Of a stretch of DNA of 64,000 bases, positions 32,389 to 40,944 are shown one piece after another. The notes beneath the pieces were generated by a model. The model saw only the letters and a list, made by a program, of their open reading frames with translations. It was not told the origin of the DNA and searched no databases. The stretch lies in contig NZ_JALJZZ010000001.1 of assembly GCF_024171565.1 (NCBI RefSeq), positions 496,001 to 560,000 on the forward strand, written 5' to 3'. The DNA is from Okibacterium sp. HSC-33S16. GTDB lineage: Bacteria > Actinomycetota > Actinomycetes > Actinomycetales > Microbacteriaceae. The position numbers and the translations under genes are program-made. The first letter of the stretch is position 1. The number at the start of each line of letters is the position of its first letter.

Positions 32389-34131
32389 ATGACCGATCAC
32401 CCTCAGGATTCAAACGGCGAGAACCGTCAGGTTCCTTCCGCCGGAAACACCGATGCGAATGCCGCATCCCCCCAGGCCGGCTCCGCCTCAGGTGTTGACT
32501 CCACCGCCGGACACCAGGGTTACGGAAACGTACCCCCCGCTCCGCCGCTGCCGAATTCGTCCGCGCAGCAGTCGAGCGATTCGAGCGGACAGGCATCGGG
32601 TCATGGGTCTTCCGACCAGGCACCGGCGGCTGAGGATCGCCCCTCCGCAGCCGCCGCTCACGACTTCAGGACGAACTCGGGCGGACACCAGCCCTCTCAC
32701 CAGGACACTGCAGCCACCGACGTCTACCCGCCAGCCGGTTATGGTGCGGCCTTTGGAGCGTCTCAGGCACCGACCGCTAACTATGGCTCGAACGGTTACC
32801 AGGGATCCGCACAGTACGGTGGACAGCACCACCAGCCATACGGAACCCCCAGCGATGGCAGTGCCGCTTACGGACCGACCGGTTATGCGCCGAACACCCA
32901 CCCGCAGCCCGCGGAGCGTCGTGAGAAGCGCCGCTCCAACATCGGCCTCCTTGTGGCCGGACTCGCCGTGGGTGCGCTCGTCGGTGGTGCAGCCGGGGCA
33001 GGAACGTCTGCCCTCATCACGACGAACCAGAGCAGCACCGTCAGCTCGAACGCGGTCGGCTCCGAAAACGTCACCATCAACGACCCCGCCGACGTCACTC
33101 GCGCCTCTGCGATTGCGGCGAAGGCTTCCCCAAGCGTTGTCACCCTGTCGGTGCAGGGCGGTCAGAGTGCAGGCAGCGGCTCCGGCGTCATCCTCAGCAA
33201 AGACGGCTACGTCCTGACGAACAACCACGTCGTCACCCTCGACGGCCAGCTGTCCGACCCTGACATCCAGGTCACCAGCAATGACGGCAAGCTCTACACG
33301 GGCACCGTGGTCGGCACCGACCCGGTCTACGACCTCGCCGTGATCAAGCTCGAAGGGGCAACCGACCTCACCCCCATGGAGTTCGCCGACTCGAGCAAGC
33401 TCAACGTCGGTGACGTCGCCGTCGCCATTGGTGCACCGCTTGGACTCGCCGGAACGGTGACAGACGGAATCGTCAGCGCCCTCAACCGCAGCATCACGGT
33501 CGCATCCTCCGCTGTCCCCGAAGACAGCTCGCAGGAGGACAACACCCAGAAGGACCCCTACGACGTTTGGGGCTTCGACATTCCTGGTCAGACGCCAAAC
33601 GCCACGCCTAGCCAGCAGGCGGTCATTTCGCTCTCCGTCATCCAAACGGATGCTGCCATCAACCCCGGAAACTCCGGAGGTGCCCTCGTTGACGACCAGG
33701 GCGAGCTCATCGGCGTCAACGTCGCGATCGCCAGCGCGTCGAGTTCAGACTCGTCAGGCCAGGGCGGCAGCATCGGAGTTGGTTTCGCGATCACGTCCAA
33801 CATCGCGGAGCGCGTGGCCAAGGAGATCATCGAGAATGGCGAAGCGACGCACGGACTTCTCGGTGCGACGGTCGGCGACGCAGCCAGCGCAGACAACAGC
33901 CCGGTGGTCGGAGCGCTCATCAACGAAGCCACCCCCGGAGGAGCAGCGGAGAAGGCCGGACTCACCAAGGGCGACATCGTGACGAGCTTCAACGGCTCGC
34001 CCGTCACCAACGCCACCGACCTCACCGCTCAGGTGCGAGCGTTGGCGGCCGGAGCTGACGCCAAGCTGACCTACGTCCGCAACGGCGACACGAAGGAAGC
34101 AACAGTGACACTCGGAGAGCTCGTTCTCTAG
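32389..34131 (+). CDS. HtrA/DegP-like trypsin-family serine protease with PDZ domain
   Basis: 580 residues. Residues 1-182 are a cytoplasmic Gln/Ser/Gly/Tyr-rich disordered region; a basic stop (RREKRRS) precedes one membrane helix (about 184-210). The protease domain has the triad His280 (LTNNHVV), Asp315 (DPVYDLAVIKL) and Ser429 (NPGNSGGALV). A PDZ domain fills about 480-580. An insert (about 372-408, SSQEDNTQKDPYDVW) lies in the loop before the catalytic Ser. The protein would act outside the membrane in envelope quality control. The ATG has AAGGAG 7 nt upstream, which excludes an upstream in-frame ATG at 32335. Confidence 0.93.
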   Translation: MTDHPQDSNGENRQVPSAGNTDANAASPQAGSASGVDSTAGHQGYGNVPPAPPLPNSSAQQSSDSSGQASGHGSSDQAPAAEDRPSAAAAHDFRTNSGGHQPSHQDTAATDVYPPAGYGAAFGASQAPTANYGSNGYQGSAQYGGQHHQPYGTPSDGSAAYGPTGYAPNTHPQPAERREKRRSNIGLLVAGLAVGALVGGAAGAGTSALITTNQSSTVSSNAVGSENVTINDPADVTRASAIAAKASPSVVTLSVQGGQSAGSGSGVILSKDGYVLTNNHVVTLDGQLSDPDIQVTSNDGKLYTGTVVGTDPVYDLAVIKLEGATDLTPMEFADSSKLNVGDVAVAIGAPLGLAGTVTDGIVSALNRSITVASSAVPEDSSQEDNTQKDPYDVWGFDIPGQTPNATPSQQAVISLSVIQTDAAINPGNSGGALVDDQGELIGVNVAIASASSSDSSGQGGSIGVGFAITSNIAERVAKEIIENGEATHGLLGATVGDAASADNSPVVGALINEATPGGAAEKAGLTKGDIVTSFNGSPVTNATDLTAQVRALAAGADAKLTYVRNGDTKEATVTLGELVL

Positions 34132-34143
34132 ACGCTCTCGCCC

Positions 34144-34180
34144 CGAAGCGCCCGTAAACGTCCGGTTTACGGGCGCTTCG
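34144..34180 (+). terminator. Terminator of the HtrA-like protease gene
   Basis: A perfect 16-bp stem (CGAAGCGCCCGTAAAC and its complement) with a GTCCG loop, 12 bp past the stop codon. A mixed TCGTCGTG tail follows instead of a U-run. Confidence 0.8.
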
Positions 34181-34242
34181 TCGTGCACGAGCGCTTGGCT
34201 CCCTCGCGTGTGTCTCGCAGGAGAGGTTCAAACACGCACTGC

Positions 34243-34248
34243 TAGGCT
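34243..34248 (+). promoter_or_regulatory. Possible -10 hexamer TAGGCT of the glycopolymer operon
   Basis: TAGGCT lies 29 nt before the ATG at 34278, leaving a short leader with GTGGAG as ribosome binding site. It is the best candidate promoter for the four-gene plus-strand operon. Confidence 0.4.
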
Positions 34249-34277
34249 CAAGCCGACCGATTCAGCGAGTGGAGACC

Positions 34278-35366
34278 ATGACTGAGAACTCATCAGTTGG
34301 CGGAACCGCCGAGCTCATCGGGGTCTCCTACGTCATGCCCGTTCTCAATGACGTCACCCACGTGACAGCCGCTGTGATGAGCTTGCTCGAGCAGGACTAC
34401 GCCGGCCCGTTCGAGGTCGCGATCGCCGTTGGACCGAGTATTGACGGTACGAACGAGCTCGTGGATGAGCTCTCACGTGCCGATCGCCGTATTCGGGTAC
34501 TCCCGAACCCGGTCGGATCGACGCCTGCCGGTCTCAACATCGCGATCGCGGCAACCCGCTACCCGGTGGTGGTCCGGGTCGACGCCCACTCAGTGTTGCC
34601 ACGCGATTATGCGCGCATCGCCGTCGAGACACTCAACCGGACGGGAGCCGATAACGTCGGCGGCATCATGGATGCCCAGGGCACAACGGCATTCGAGCGA
34701 GCGGTGGCCCGTGCGTACGGCAGCAAAGTGGGCTTGGGCGGCACACCGCACCACGTCGGCGGCGCCGAAGGCCCCGCAGACACCGTTTACCTCGGCGTGT
34801 TCCGGCGGGAGCCTCTCGAGCGCGTCGGCATGTTCGACGAGCGCATCAAGCGGGGGCAGGACTGGGAACTCAACCGGCGTCTCCGTCACGCCGGAGGAGT
34901 CGTCTGGTTCACGCCCGAACTCCGGGTGACCTACCGGCCACGACCCCGACTGTCCGCCCTCGCGCGCCAGTTCTTCTCGACCGGCATGTGGCGTGGTGAA
35001 CTCACGCGTCGCTTCCCGAGTGCGAACACCCTGCGCTACTTTGCTCCGCCGGTCATGGTGCTTGGCGTCGCAATTGGTGTGGTGCTCGGCGTCATCGGTA
35101 TCGTGCAGGCCGCTTTGGGCGGATCCGCCGTGCTTACCCTGGGCTGGGCGATCCCCGCGGTGTACGCGCTCCTCGTGATCGCGGCCACTCTTTTGGTGGC
35201 TCGACGTGACGGCGTGCGCTCGCAACTCTGGTTTCTCGTAGTGTTGCCCTGTATTCATTTCTGCTGGGGGGTGGGCTTCGTGCTCGGCTTCCTGTCGCTG
35301 GCCAGCAACATCTCAGCGCTCAAGAACGAAAGAAGCGGAGGCACGAGTGTCGGAAGTGTCGGCTGA
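34278..35366 (+). CDS. GT2-family glycosyltransferase with C-terminal membrane helices
   Basis: 362 residues. GT-A fold landmarks: YVMPVLNDV at the start, IDGTNELVDEL, then VVRVDAHSVLP, where DAH replaces the usual DxD, and GQDWELNRRLRHAGG, the ED/QDWE acceptor motif. Two or three hydrophobic segments fill about 258-345. This architecture matches membrane glycosyltransferases that extend lipid-linked glycans (succinoglycan ExoA-like). First gene of an operon with a CDP-alcohol phosphatidyltransferase, a second GT2 and a CDP-glycerol transferase-like enzyme. The ATG was chosen at GGAGACC; a GTG three codons earlier is less likely. Overlaps the next gene by 20 bp. Confidence 0.88.
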   Translation: MTENSSVGGTAELIGVSYVMPVLNDVTHVTAAVMSLLEQDYAGPFEVAIAVGPSIDGTNELVDELSRADRRIRVLPNPVGSTPAGLNIAIAATRYPVVVRVDAHSVLPRDYARIAVETLNRTGADNVGGIMDAQGTTAFERAVARAYGSKVGLGGTPHHVGGAEGPADTVYLGVFRREPLERVGMFDERIKRGQDWELNRRLRHAGGVVWFTPELRVTYRPRPRLSALARQFFSTGMWRGELTRRFPSANTLRYFAPPVMVLGVAIGVVLGVIGIVQAALGGSAVLTLGWAIPAVYALLVIAATLLVARRDGVRSQLWFLVVLPCIHFCWGVGFVLGFLSLASNISALKNERSGGTSVGSVG

Positions 35367-36162
35367 ACGGCCACTCAAACCCCGCTCCATCTCAGAGCTC
35401 CGCGATGTCGCCCAACCTCCCGAGGTTCGCGGGCGCCGTAACGCCGAGCACTGGACAGCGTCGCTCTACCTGCGCACCATCTCGCCGTACCTGACCTGGC
35501 TGCTGCTGCGAACGCCCATCTCGGCAAACGGCGTCACGGGGCTCATGATCCTTACCGGGTGGTCGGTCGCGGGCGCCCTGCTCATCCCCGGCATCTGGGG
35601 CGCCCTGCTCGGGCTCGTGCTCGGGCAGCTGCAAATGCTCGTCGATTGCAGCGACGGTGAAGTTGCCCGCTGGCGCCGCACGTCGTCTCCTGCCGGTGCA
35701 TTCCTCGACGCGGTTGGCCACTACTCGACTGAGTCGCTCATTCCGCTCGCACTCGCGATTCGGGCAGCTGGCTACCCCTTCGACGCACCAGCCGATTACC
35801 TCTACACGACGCTCGGTGCGTTGCTTGCCCTCGTCATCGTGCTGAACAAGGCACTCAACGACATGGTGCGCGTTGCCCGCGCGAACTACGGCGCGTCCAA
35901 GCTCACCTACAGCGAGAGCGAATCAGCACCGCGTGGTGGGGCTCTCGCACTCGCCCGCAAGGTCGCCAAGTTCCTGCCGTTCCACCGCATCTTCCACTCG
36001 GTCGAACTCACCATGGTGATCTTCGTTGCGGCGGTGGTTGGACTTTTCATCGGAGACGTCCTCGCCATGCGCTGGACCCTCGTTCTCCTCCTCGCCCTCG
36101 GCCTGGTGACCCTGTTCGGGCACTTCGTCGCCATTCTGTCGTCGAAGCGCCTCAGTGCCTGA
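35347..36162 (+). CDS. CDP-alcohol phosphatidyltransferase-family membrane enzyme
   Basis: 271 residues, about six hydrophobic segments. The CDP-OH-P motif D-x2-DG-x2-AR-x8-G-x3-D-x3-D reads D100, D103-G104, A107-R108, G117, D121, with the last position His125 (LDAVGHY) in place of Asp. That final Asp is the proposed catalytic base in canonical members, so this branch differs. Family members transfer a phosphate-alcohol from a CDP-alcohol to an acceptor with loss of CMP. With a nucleotidyltransferase and a CDP-glycerol transferase-like enzyme nearby, a polyol- or inositol-phosphate product is plausible; the actual substrate is unknown. GTG start with CGGAGG 7 nt upstream. Confidence 0.82.
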   Translation: MSEVSAERPLKPRSISELRDVAQPPEVRGRRNAEHWTASLYLRTISPYLTWLLLRTPISANGVTGLMILTGWSVAGALLIPGIWGALLGLVLGQLQMLVDCSDGEVARWRRTSSPAGAFLDAVGHYSTESLIPLALAIRAAGYPFDAPADYLYTTLGALLALVIVLNKALNDMVRVARANYGASKLTYSESESAPRGGALALARKVAKFLPFHRIFHSVELTMVIFVAAVVGLFIGDVLAMRWTLVLLLALGLVTLFGHFVAILSSKRLSA

Positions 36163-37033
36163 GAACACCCTGCCCACGGTCGGAGTCGTGGTGCTGACGC
36201 AAGGCACCCGACCCGATGACCTGGCCCGAGGCATCCGTTCGGTTCAGAATCAGCAGGGCGTTCAACTCGACATCGTTGTTGTCGGCAACGGCTGGCAGCC
36301 CACCGGGCTGCCCGACGGCGTTCGTGCGCTCGGGCTCGCGGAGAATCTCGGCATTCCAGCTGGCCGTAATCGCGGCGCAGAGGTGGTCAGCGGCGACTGG
36401 ATCTTCTTCCTCGACGATGACGCGTCAATTCCGGATGCCACGTTCCTCCGTGAGTGCATCGCTCTCGTTTCGAAGCAACCCGATATCGGACTGATCCAAC
36501 CCCGGCTCGACGATCCGACCGGCATCGAGTCTCCACGTCGATGGATTCCACGGATTCGAAAAGGCGACCCACGGCATCCGGGCAATGTCTTCTCCTGTCT
36601 GGAAGCCGCCGTGTTTCTCCCGCGGCCGGTTTTTGACGCGGCCGGTGGCTGGGCCGACGAGTTCTTCTATGCCCACGAGGGCATTGAGCTTGCCTGGCGG
36701 GTCTGGGACCAGGGAAAGCGTGCGTGGTACGCCGGTGACCTCGAAGCCAATCACCCCGTCGTACAGCCAACCCGGCATACCGAGTACTACCGCCTGAACG
36801 CCCGCAACCGGGTCTGGTTGGCTCGGCGAAACCTCCCACTGCCATTGATTCCGCTCTACGTGGGTAGCTGGACCGGCATTCAGTTGCTGCGCTGGTGGCG
36901 GCAACCCTTGGTGCTTAAAGCGTGGTTCGGCGGCTGGCGTGAGGGCTGGAACACATCGCCGGGGCAGCGGCGACCGATCCGGTGGCGCACAGTCGTGCGG
37001 ATGACACAAGCCGGGCGACCGCCGGTCATCTAA
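36155..37033 (+). CDS. GT2-family glycosyltransferase
   Basis: 292 residues, no obvious membrane helices. PTVGVVVLTQGTRPDDLARGI starts a GT-A nucleotide-binding domain, ENLGIPAGRNRGAEVVSGDW and FFLDDDASIP supply the metal-binding DDD, and FFYAHEGIELAWRVWDQG carries the acceptor-site acidic residues (HEGIELAW). This looks like the rhamnosyl- or galactofuranosyl-type GT2 group, but the sugar cannot be told from motifs. GTG start overlapping the previous stop by 8 bp. The stop overlaps the next ATG by one base (TAATG), so it is translationally coupled on both sides. Confidence 0.88.
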   Translation: MPENTLPTVGVVVLTQGTRPDDLARGIRSVQNQQGVQLDIVVVGNGWQPTGLPDGVRALGLAENLGIPAGRNRGAEVVSGDWIFFLDDDASIPDATFLRECIALVSKQPDIGLIQPRLDDPTGIESPRRWIPRIRKGDPRHPGNVFSCLEAAVFLPRPVFDAAGGWADEFFYAHEGIELAWRVWDQGKRAWYAGDLEANHPVVQPTRHTEYYRLNARNRVWLARRNLPLPLIPLYVGSWTGIQLLRWWRQPLVLKAWFGGWREGWNTSPGQRRPIRWRTVVRMTQAGRPPVI

Positions 37034-38388
37034 TGGGTACCCTTAACCGTATGGGTGTACTCCGCGACGCGCGCAAGGCCGTCAAGATCGGCAGGGACCT
37101 GCTGGCGAACCGGCGAGCTCGAGGCGAACTGTCGCAGCGGCTCTCGCAACTGCCGCCGCTTGACCCGGGCAGATACAAGATCGCCGTCTATTTTGCTGAC
37201 GGCCAGGTCAACATGTACCAGATCCGGCAGTGGTACAAACCGCTCGAAGAGCTCGCGCGCACCTGGCCGGTCGTCGTGCTCAGCCGGGGAGCGACCGCCG
37301 CCACGAAACTCTTCGAAGAGTCGCCGCTACCGGTGGCGTATGTGCGAACCGTCGCGGCGCTTGAGCAGACTCTCGCCGAGCAGGACATTCGCATTGTGTT
37401 CTACGTGAACCAGAACACCAAGAACTTCCAGATGTTCCGGTATGGCCAGCGCTGGCACGTTTTCATCAACCATGGTGAGAGCGACAAGATGTACATGACG
37501 ACGAACCAGTTCAAGGCATACGACTACAGCCTTGTTGCCGGTGACGCCGCGCTCGCGCGGCTGTCAAAGGTGCTCTGGGACTACGACTTCGACAAGCGTG
37601 CCATCAAGATCGGGCGACCGCAGGCGGACCACTATTCGCGTGAGTTGCCCTTCACCCCAGACGAACGCACCGTCGTTCTCTACGCGCCGACCTGGGAGGG
37701 TGACCGTCGGTCGGCGGCCTACGGATCCATCTCGAGCCACGGGGTGAACCTGGTGCGGGCGTTGCTCGCGACGGGCTCGCACCGCGTCATCTACCGGCCG
37801 CATCCCCGCAGCGGTGTCGTCGACCACGCTTACGGTGCAGCGAACCGCGAGATCATCGGGATGATTGCGGCCGCGAACAGCGCAGACCCGACCGCGCAGC
37901 ACGTGCACGACACGGGAGCAGAACTCGGCTGGCAGCTCTCGTCCGCCGACGTTGCCATCGTCGACATCTCAGCGATGGTCTATGACAGGTTGGCCAGCGG
38001 CAAGCCGCTCATGATCACCCAGCCGGTCGACCCGGAGGCGAAGATCGACCTCGGCGGCTATCTCTCGGACTGCGAGTGGCTCCCTGCCGATGAAGCGCAG
38101 GACATCGTGCGCCACACCGATCGACTGTTGTCCGATCCGGATGCCGTCGGTCGCCTGGCCATCTGGGTCGAGAGATACTTCGGAGACGTCACACCCGGTG
38201 CCGCAACCGCTCGGTTCCACGCCGCAGTGCAGCACCTCATGGATGAGTGGGAACATTACTCGGCGCTGCACGCCGAGGACGACGAGCAGCAGATCTCCGC
38301 ATCACGCACTCCGGCCCCGACATCGTCGGGCGCAGCGGGCGGTTCGTCCGCCGGTGCAACAGGCGAGGACGACGACGACCTTTCGTAA
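37033..38388 (+). CDS. CDP-glycerol glycerophosphotransferase-like (TagB/TagF-type) enzyme
   Basis: 451 residues. Family landmarks are YFADGQVNMYQIRQWYKPL at the N-terminus, WHVFINHGESDK, VVLYAPTWEGD and VIYRPHPRSG, the last three corresponding to the catalytic His-containing motifs of TagB/TagF polymerases. SSADVAIVDISAMVYDRLASGKP closes the nucleotide-binding half. Such enzymes transfer glycerol- or ribitol-phosphate from the CDP form to a lipid-linked primer at the inner membrane face. The last about 50 residues are acidic and low complexity (EDDEQQ...GEDDDDLS). Last gene of the plus-strand glycopolymer operon; it converges on the EcsC-like gene with a 3-bp gap. Confidence 0.85.
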   Translation: MGTLNRMGVLRDARKAVKIGRDLLANRRARGELSQRLSQLPPLDPGRYKIAVYFADGQVNMYQIRQWYKPLEELARTWPVVVLSRGATAATKLFEESPLPVAYVRTVAALEQTLAEQDIRIVFYVNQNTKNFQMFRYGQRWHVFINHGESDKMYMTTNQFKAYDYSLVAGDAALARLSKVLWDYDFDKRAIKIGRPQADHYSRELPFTPDERTVVLYAPTWEGDRRSAAYGSISSHGVNLVRALLATGSHRVIYRPHPRSGVVDHAYGAANREIIGMIAAANSADPTAQHVHDTGAELGWQLSSADVAIVDISAMVYDRLASGKPLMITQPVDPEAKIDLGGYLSDCEWLPADEAQDIVRHTDRLLSDPDAVGRLAIWVERYFGDVTPGAATARFHAAVQHLMDEWEHYSALHAEDDEQQISASRTPAPTSSGAAGGSSAGATGEDDDDLS

Positions 38389-38391
38389 GGG

Positions 38392-39243
38392 CTACCTGCC
38401 CGAATCGGAATCCGTACGATTCTTCGATTTCGTGAGGGATGGCATCCGCTTCTGCAAAGCTCGCAGGGTCGTGCCAACCGCGCTGGAGCGTTCTTTCGGC
38501 TCAAGTTCGAGCGGCAGGACGACCGGTGCCGGGCCGAATGCGCTGCGCGCGGATTGCACGACCTGCTTGCCGGCAATGTGGTTGCCGATGCCGCCGATCG
38601 CAGCGCCGATTCCGAACGGCATGGCTTTGCCGACGAATGACGACCCCTGGTTCACCGCGAAGTGCTTGAGGAAGCGGCGCTTGAGCTGATCTGCGACCGG
38701 ACCCATCACTGCTTGCGGAACGTTCGAAGCGATGAGCTGACCCCAATAGCGGTCGCGGGGGAGTCCGCCGCGGAGCGCCTGGCCGGTGAACTGCTTCACG
38801 AGGTCGGTGCCGGACTTGCCCAGCATGAGCGTCATCACAAGCGCACGCGCGCGAACCGGGTCATCGACAGCGATGCCGTGCACCTCGGCGACGGACTGGG
38901 CGAACAGTGCTGTCGTCTCCAGAAAGCCGAGGGTTTCGGCTCCGGACAGGGCGATGGTGATGCTGGTGCCGAAGCCGGGCACCATGGCCGTTGCACCGAC
39001 CGCTGCGCCGCCGGAGGTGATGGCGGTCAGGTAGCGACGTTCGAGCACCCGGACGAGCTGGTCAGGTGTTGCACCGGGGTACATGCGGCGAAGGCCGCGG
39101 ATGTGCGCGATGACGACGGGGCGTTGCACAGATAAGGCGCGGTCAACGCCGCGCAACCAAAGTGGGCCGTTCGTCGGGTCAACCGGAACCGAGCGGAACT
39201 CCGCCTCGTCGACAATAATGACGCGTTCAGACTGCGTTTTCAT
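38392..39243 (-). CDS. EcsC-like / Gly-rich helical protein, unknown function
   Basis: 283 residues. The central part has hydrophobic, Gly/Ala-rich helices (AITSGGAAVGATAMVPGFG, GIGAAIGGIGNHIAGKQVV) typical of EcsC-family and glycine-zipper proteins that associate with membranes, and the sequence GLRRMYPGATPDQLVRVLERRYL precedes them. No catalytic motif is seen. Start chosen at the second in-frame candidate (ATG at 39243) because GAAGGGG lies 5 nt upstream. Located between the polymer operon and the ABC ATPase gene but separated from the latter by 85 bp, so a role in the glycopolymer pathway is only suggested by position. Confidence 0.55.
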   Translation of the reverse strand: MKTQSERVIIVDEAEFRSVPVDPTNGPLWLRGVDRALSVQRPVVIAHIRGLRRMYPGATPDQLVRVLERRYLTAITSGGAAVGATAMVPGFGTSITIALSGAETLGFLETTALFAQSVAEVHGIAVDDPVRARALVMTLMLGKSGTDLVKQFTGQALRGGLPRDRYWGQLIASNVPQAVMGPVADQLKRRFLKHFAVNQGSSFVGKAMPFGIGAAIGGIGNHIAGKQVVQSARSAFGPAPVVLPLELEPKERSSAVGTTLRALQKRMPSLTKSKNRTDSDSGR

Positions 39244-39328
39244 GGTCACCCCTTCATGCGCTCGAAGCGCAGAAGATCAATTTTAGAGTCGTCCGCTGTG
39301 AGATCGGTGGGCTTGACAGTCCACTCGC

Positions 39329-40066
39329 TCAGCTGTGGTACTGGGCGTTGTAACGGTCGAGAACCTCGTCGATTGGGCCGTCGAGGACGAGCTTTCCCTT
39401 GTCGAGGTAGAGACCGCGAGTGCAGAACCGACGCAGGTCCTTCTCGTTGTGCGAGACAAAGAACAGAGTGCGTCCCCCGGCAAGCATCTCCTCGATGCGC
39501 CGGTAGCACTTCTCCTTGAAGCTTCGGTCACCGACGGCGAGCACTTCATCGACGAGGATGATCGGTTCCTCGAGCATGGAGATGACGCTGAACGCGATGC
39601 GCACCTTCATGCCGCTGGAGAGATGCTTGTACGGCGTATCGACAAAGTCGCCGATTTCAGCAAAGTCGATGATGTCGTCAAATCGCTCTTCGATCTCGCG
39701 CTTCGTCATACCGTGAAGGCCAGCGGTGAGGTAGACGTTGTCGCGAACGGTGAGGTCGTTGACGAAGCCGCCGGTGATCTCGATGAGGGGTGCCACCCCG
39801 CCGGTGACCTTCACGACGCCCTCGTCGGCGATGACAACGCCAGCGACGAGCTTGAGCAGCGTCGACTTGCCCTGCCCGTTGCGGCCAACGACGCCGATCG
39901 CTTCGCCGGGGAGAACATCGAAGCTGACGTTGCGGAATGCCCAGAACTCCCCGGGACGGGAGCGTCGGGTATTGCCGGAGAATAGATCCTTGAAATTGCG
40001 GCGGCCTCCACGGTTACGCCGGAAACGGATGCCGGCGTCAGCGACACGGATGACGGGGGTCGGCAT
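39329..40066 (-). CDS. ABC transporter ATPase of polysaccharide/teichoic acid exporter (TagH/Wzt type)
   Basis: 245 residues. Walker A GRNGQGKST (61-69), signature HLSSGMKVR near 150, Walker B IILVDEVLAVGD near 171 and an H-loop in FFVSHNEKDL. LSSGM in place of LSGGQ and the IEITGGFVNDLTVRDNVYL segment are characteristic of the exporters of O-antigen, teichoic acid and other lipid-linked polymers. The ATG is preceded by GAAGGAG and overlaps the permease stop by one base (TGATG). It lacks the long C-terminal substrate-binding domain of some Wzt proteins, so it should export without terminal recognition. Confidence 0.9.
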   Translation of the reverse strand: MPTPVIRVADAGIRFRRNRGGRRNFKDLFSGNTRRSRPGEFWAFRNVSFDVLPGEAIGVVGRNGQGKSTLLKLVAGVVIADEGVVKVTGGVAPLIEITGGFVNDLTVRDNVYLTAGLHGMTKREIEERFDDIIDFAEIGDFVDTPYKHLSSGMKVRIAFSVISMLEEPIILVDEVLAVGDRSFKEKCYRRIEEMLAGGRTLFFVSHNEKDLRRFCTRGLYLDKGKLVLDGPIDEVLDRYNAQYHS

Positions 40067-40884
40067 CACAGCTCCTTCAAGACGGTGCGTTCGGATTTCT
40101 TGAAGACCCAAAGCCCAACCACCAGGAAAATGACGCTCATGATTGCCGAGATCACCACGGGGTACCAGTTGAGCTGCTCAGGGAAGAACGCCGATCGATA
40201 CAGCGAAAAGATGCCTCCGAGCGGATTGAATGCGGCGAGCGGCTGGAGCTCGACAGGAAGGTCGCTGAAGCCATAAACGATGGGGGAGGCGTAAAAGAGG
40301 AACCGAAGGACGAGCTTGACGGCGCGCTCGAGGTCCCGGAAGAACACGACAAGGGGAGCGACGATGAGACCGATGCCGATAGTGAGGACGGCCTGCATGA
40401 CGATGGCCAGGGGAAAGAGGAGTGCGTTCCAGTTGAGCGATCCGCCGGTGAACAGGGCGAACGCGAGGAGGACGGGCAGAGCCGCGACGTATTCGATGCC
40501 CTTTGAGAGAACGAGGCGATTGACCCAGATCGTTCGCGGGATCGAGGTGGAACGCACGAGCTTCGCTTCGCGGATGAACGCGCGTGTGCTGTCAGAGACC
40601 GCCCCGTTGAACCACATCCACGGCAGCAGGCCGGCGAGCAGAAACACGATGTACGGATCTTCACCGACCGATCCGCCACGCTGGAAGACAACCACAAACA
40701 CGAAGTAGTAGATGAACGCCATTACGAGCGGGTCGAGGATCGACCAGACGTAGCCCAACGCGCTCGTTGAATACCGAACCCGGAGGTCCCGCTTGGTCAG
40801 CAACCAGAGCGCATGGCGATATCTGGTCAGGTGCGACCGCTGTGTGCGGCGCACGCCGAAATCAGAACTCACAGGCACAAACAT
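40066..40884 (-). CDS. ABC-2 permease of polysaccharide/teichoic acid exporter (TagG/Wzm type)
   Basis: 272 residues with six hydrophobic segments. RDLRVRYSTSALGYVWSILDPL near the N-terminus is the amphipathic entry region of the polysaccharide-export ABC-2 family, FIREAKLVRSTSIPR is the conserved cytoplasmic coupling segment, and FYASPIVYGFSDLP precedes NPLGGIFSLYR, also conserved. Pairs with the overlapping ATPase to flip an undecaprenyl-linked polymer. A hairpin lies between this gene and the upstream nucleotidyltransferase, so it probably has its own promoter. Confidence 0.9.
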   Translation of the reverse strand: MFVPVSSDFGVRRTQRSHLTRYRHALWLLTKRDLRVRYSTSALGYVWSILDPLVMAFIYYFVFVVVFQRGGSVGEDPYIVFLLAGLLPWMWFNGAVSDSTRAFIREAKLVRSTSIPRTIWVNRLVLSKGIEYVAALPVLLAFALFTGGSLNWNALLFPLAIVMQAVLTIGIGLIVAPLVVFFRDLERAVKLVLRFLFYASPIVYGFSDLPVELQPLAAFNPLGGIFSLYRSAFFPEQLNWYPVVISAIMSVIFLVVGLWVFKKSERTVLKEL

Positions 40885-40896
40885 ATCCGCAAACGA

Positions 40897-40928
40897 AGAC
40901 CGGCACGGTCAAGGACGCGTGCCGGTCT
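40897..40928 (-). terminator. Hairpin between nucleotidyltransferase and ABC permease genes
   Basis: AGACCGGCAC pairs with GTGCCGGTCT (10 bp, 12-nt loop) 16 bp past the nucleotidyltransferase stop. It may end that transcript or lower expression of the exporter genes downstream. Confidence 0.6.
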
Positions 40929-40944
40929 GTCGAAGCAAAGACGG

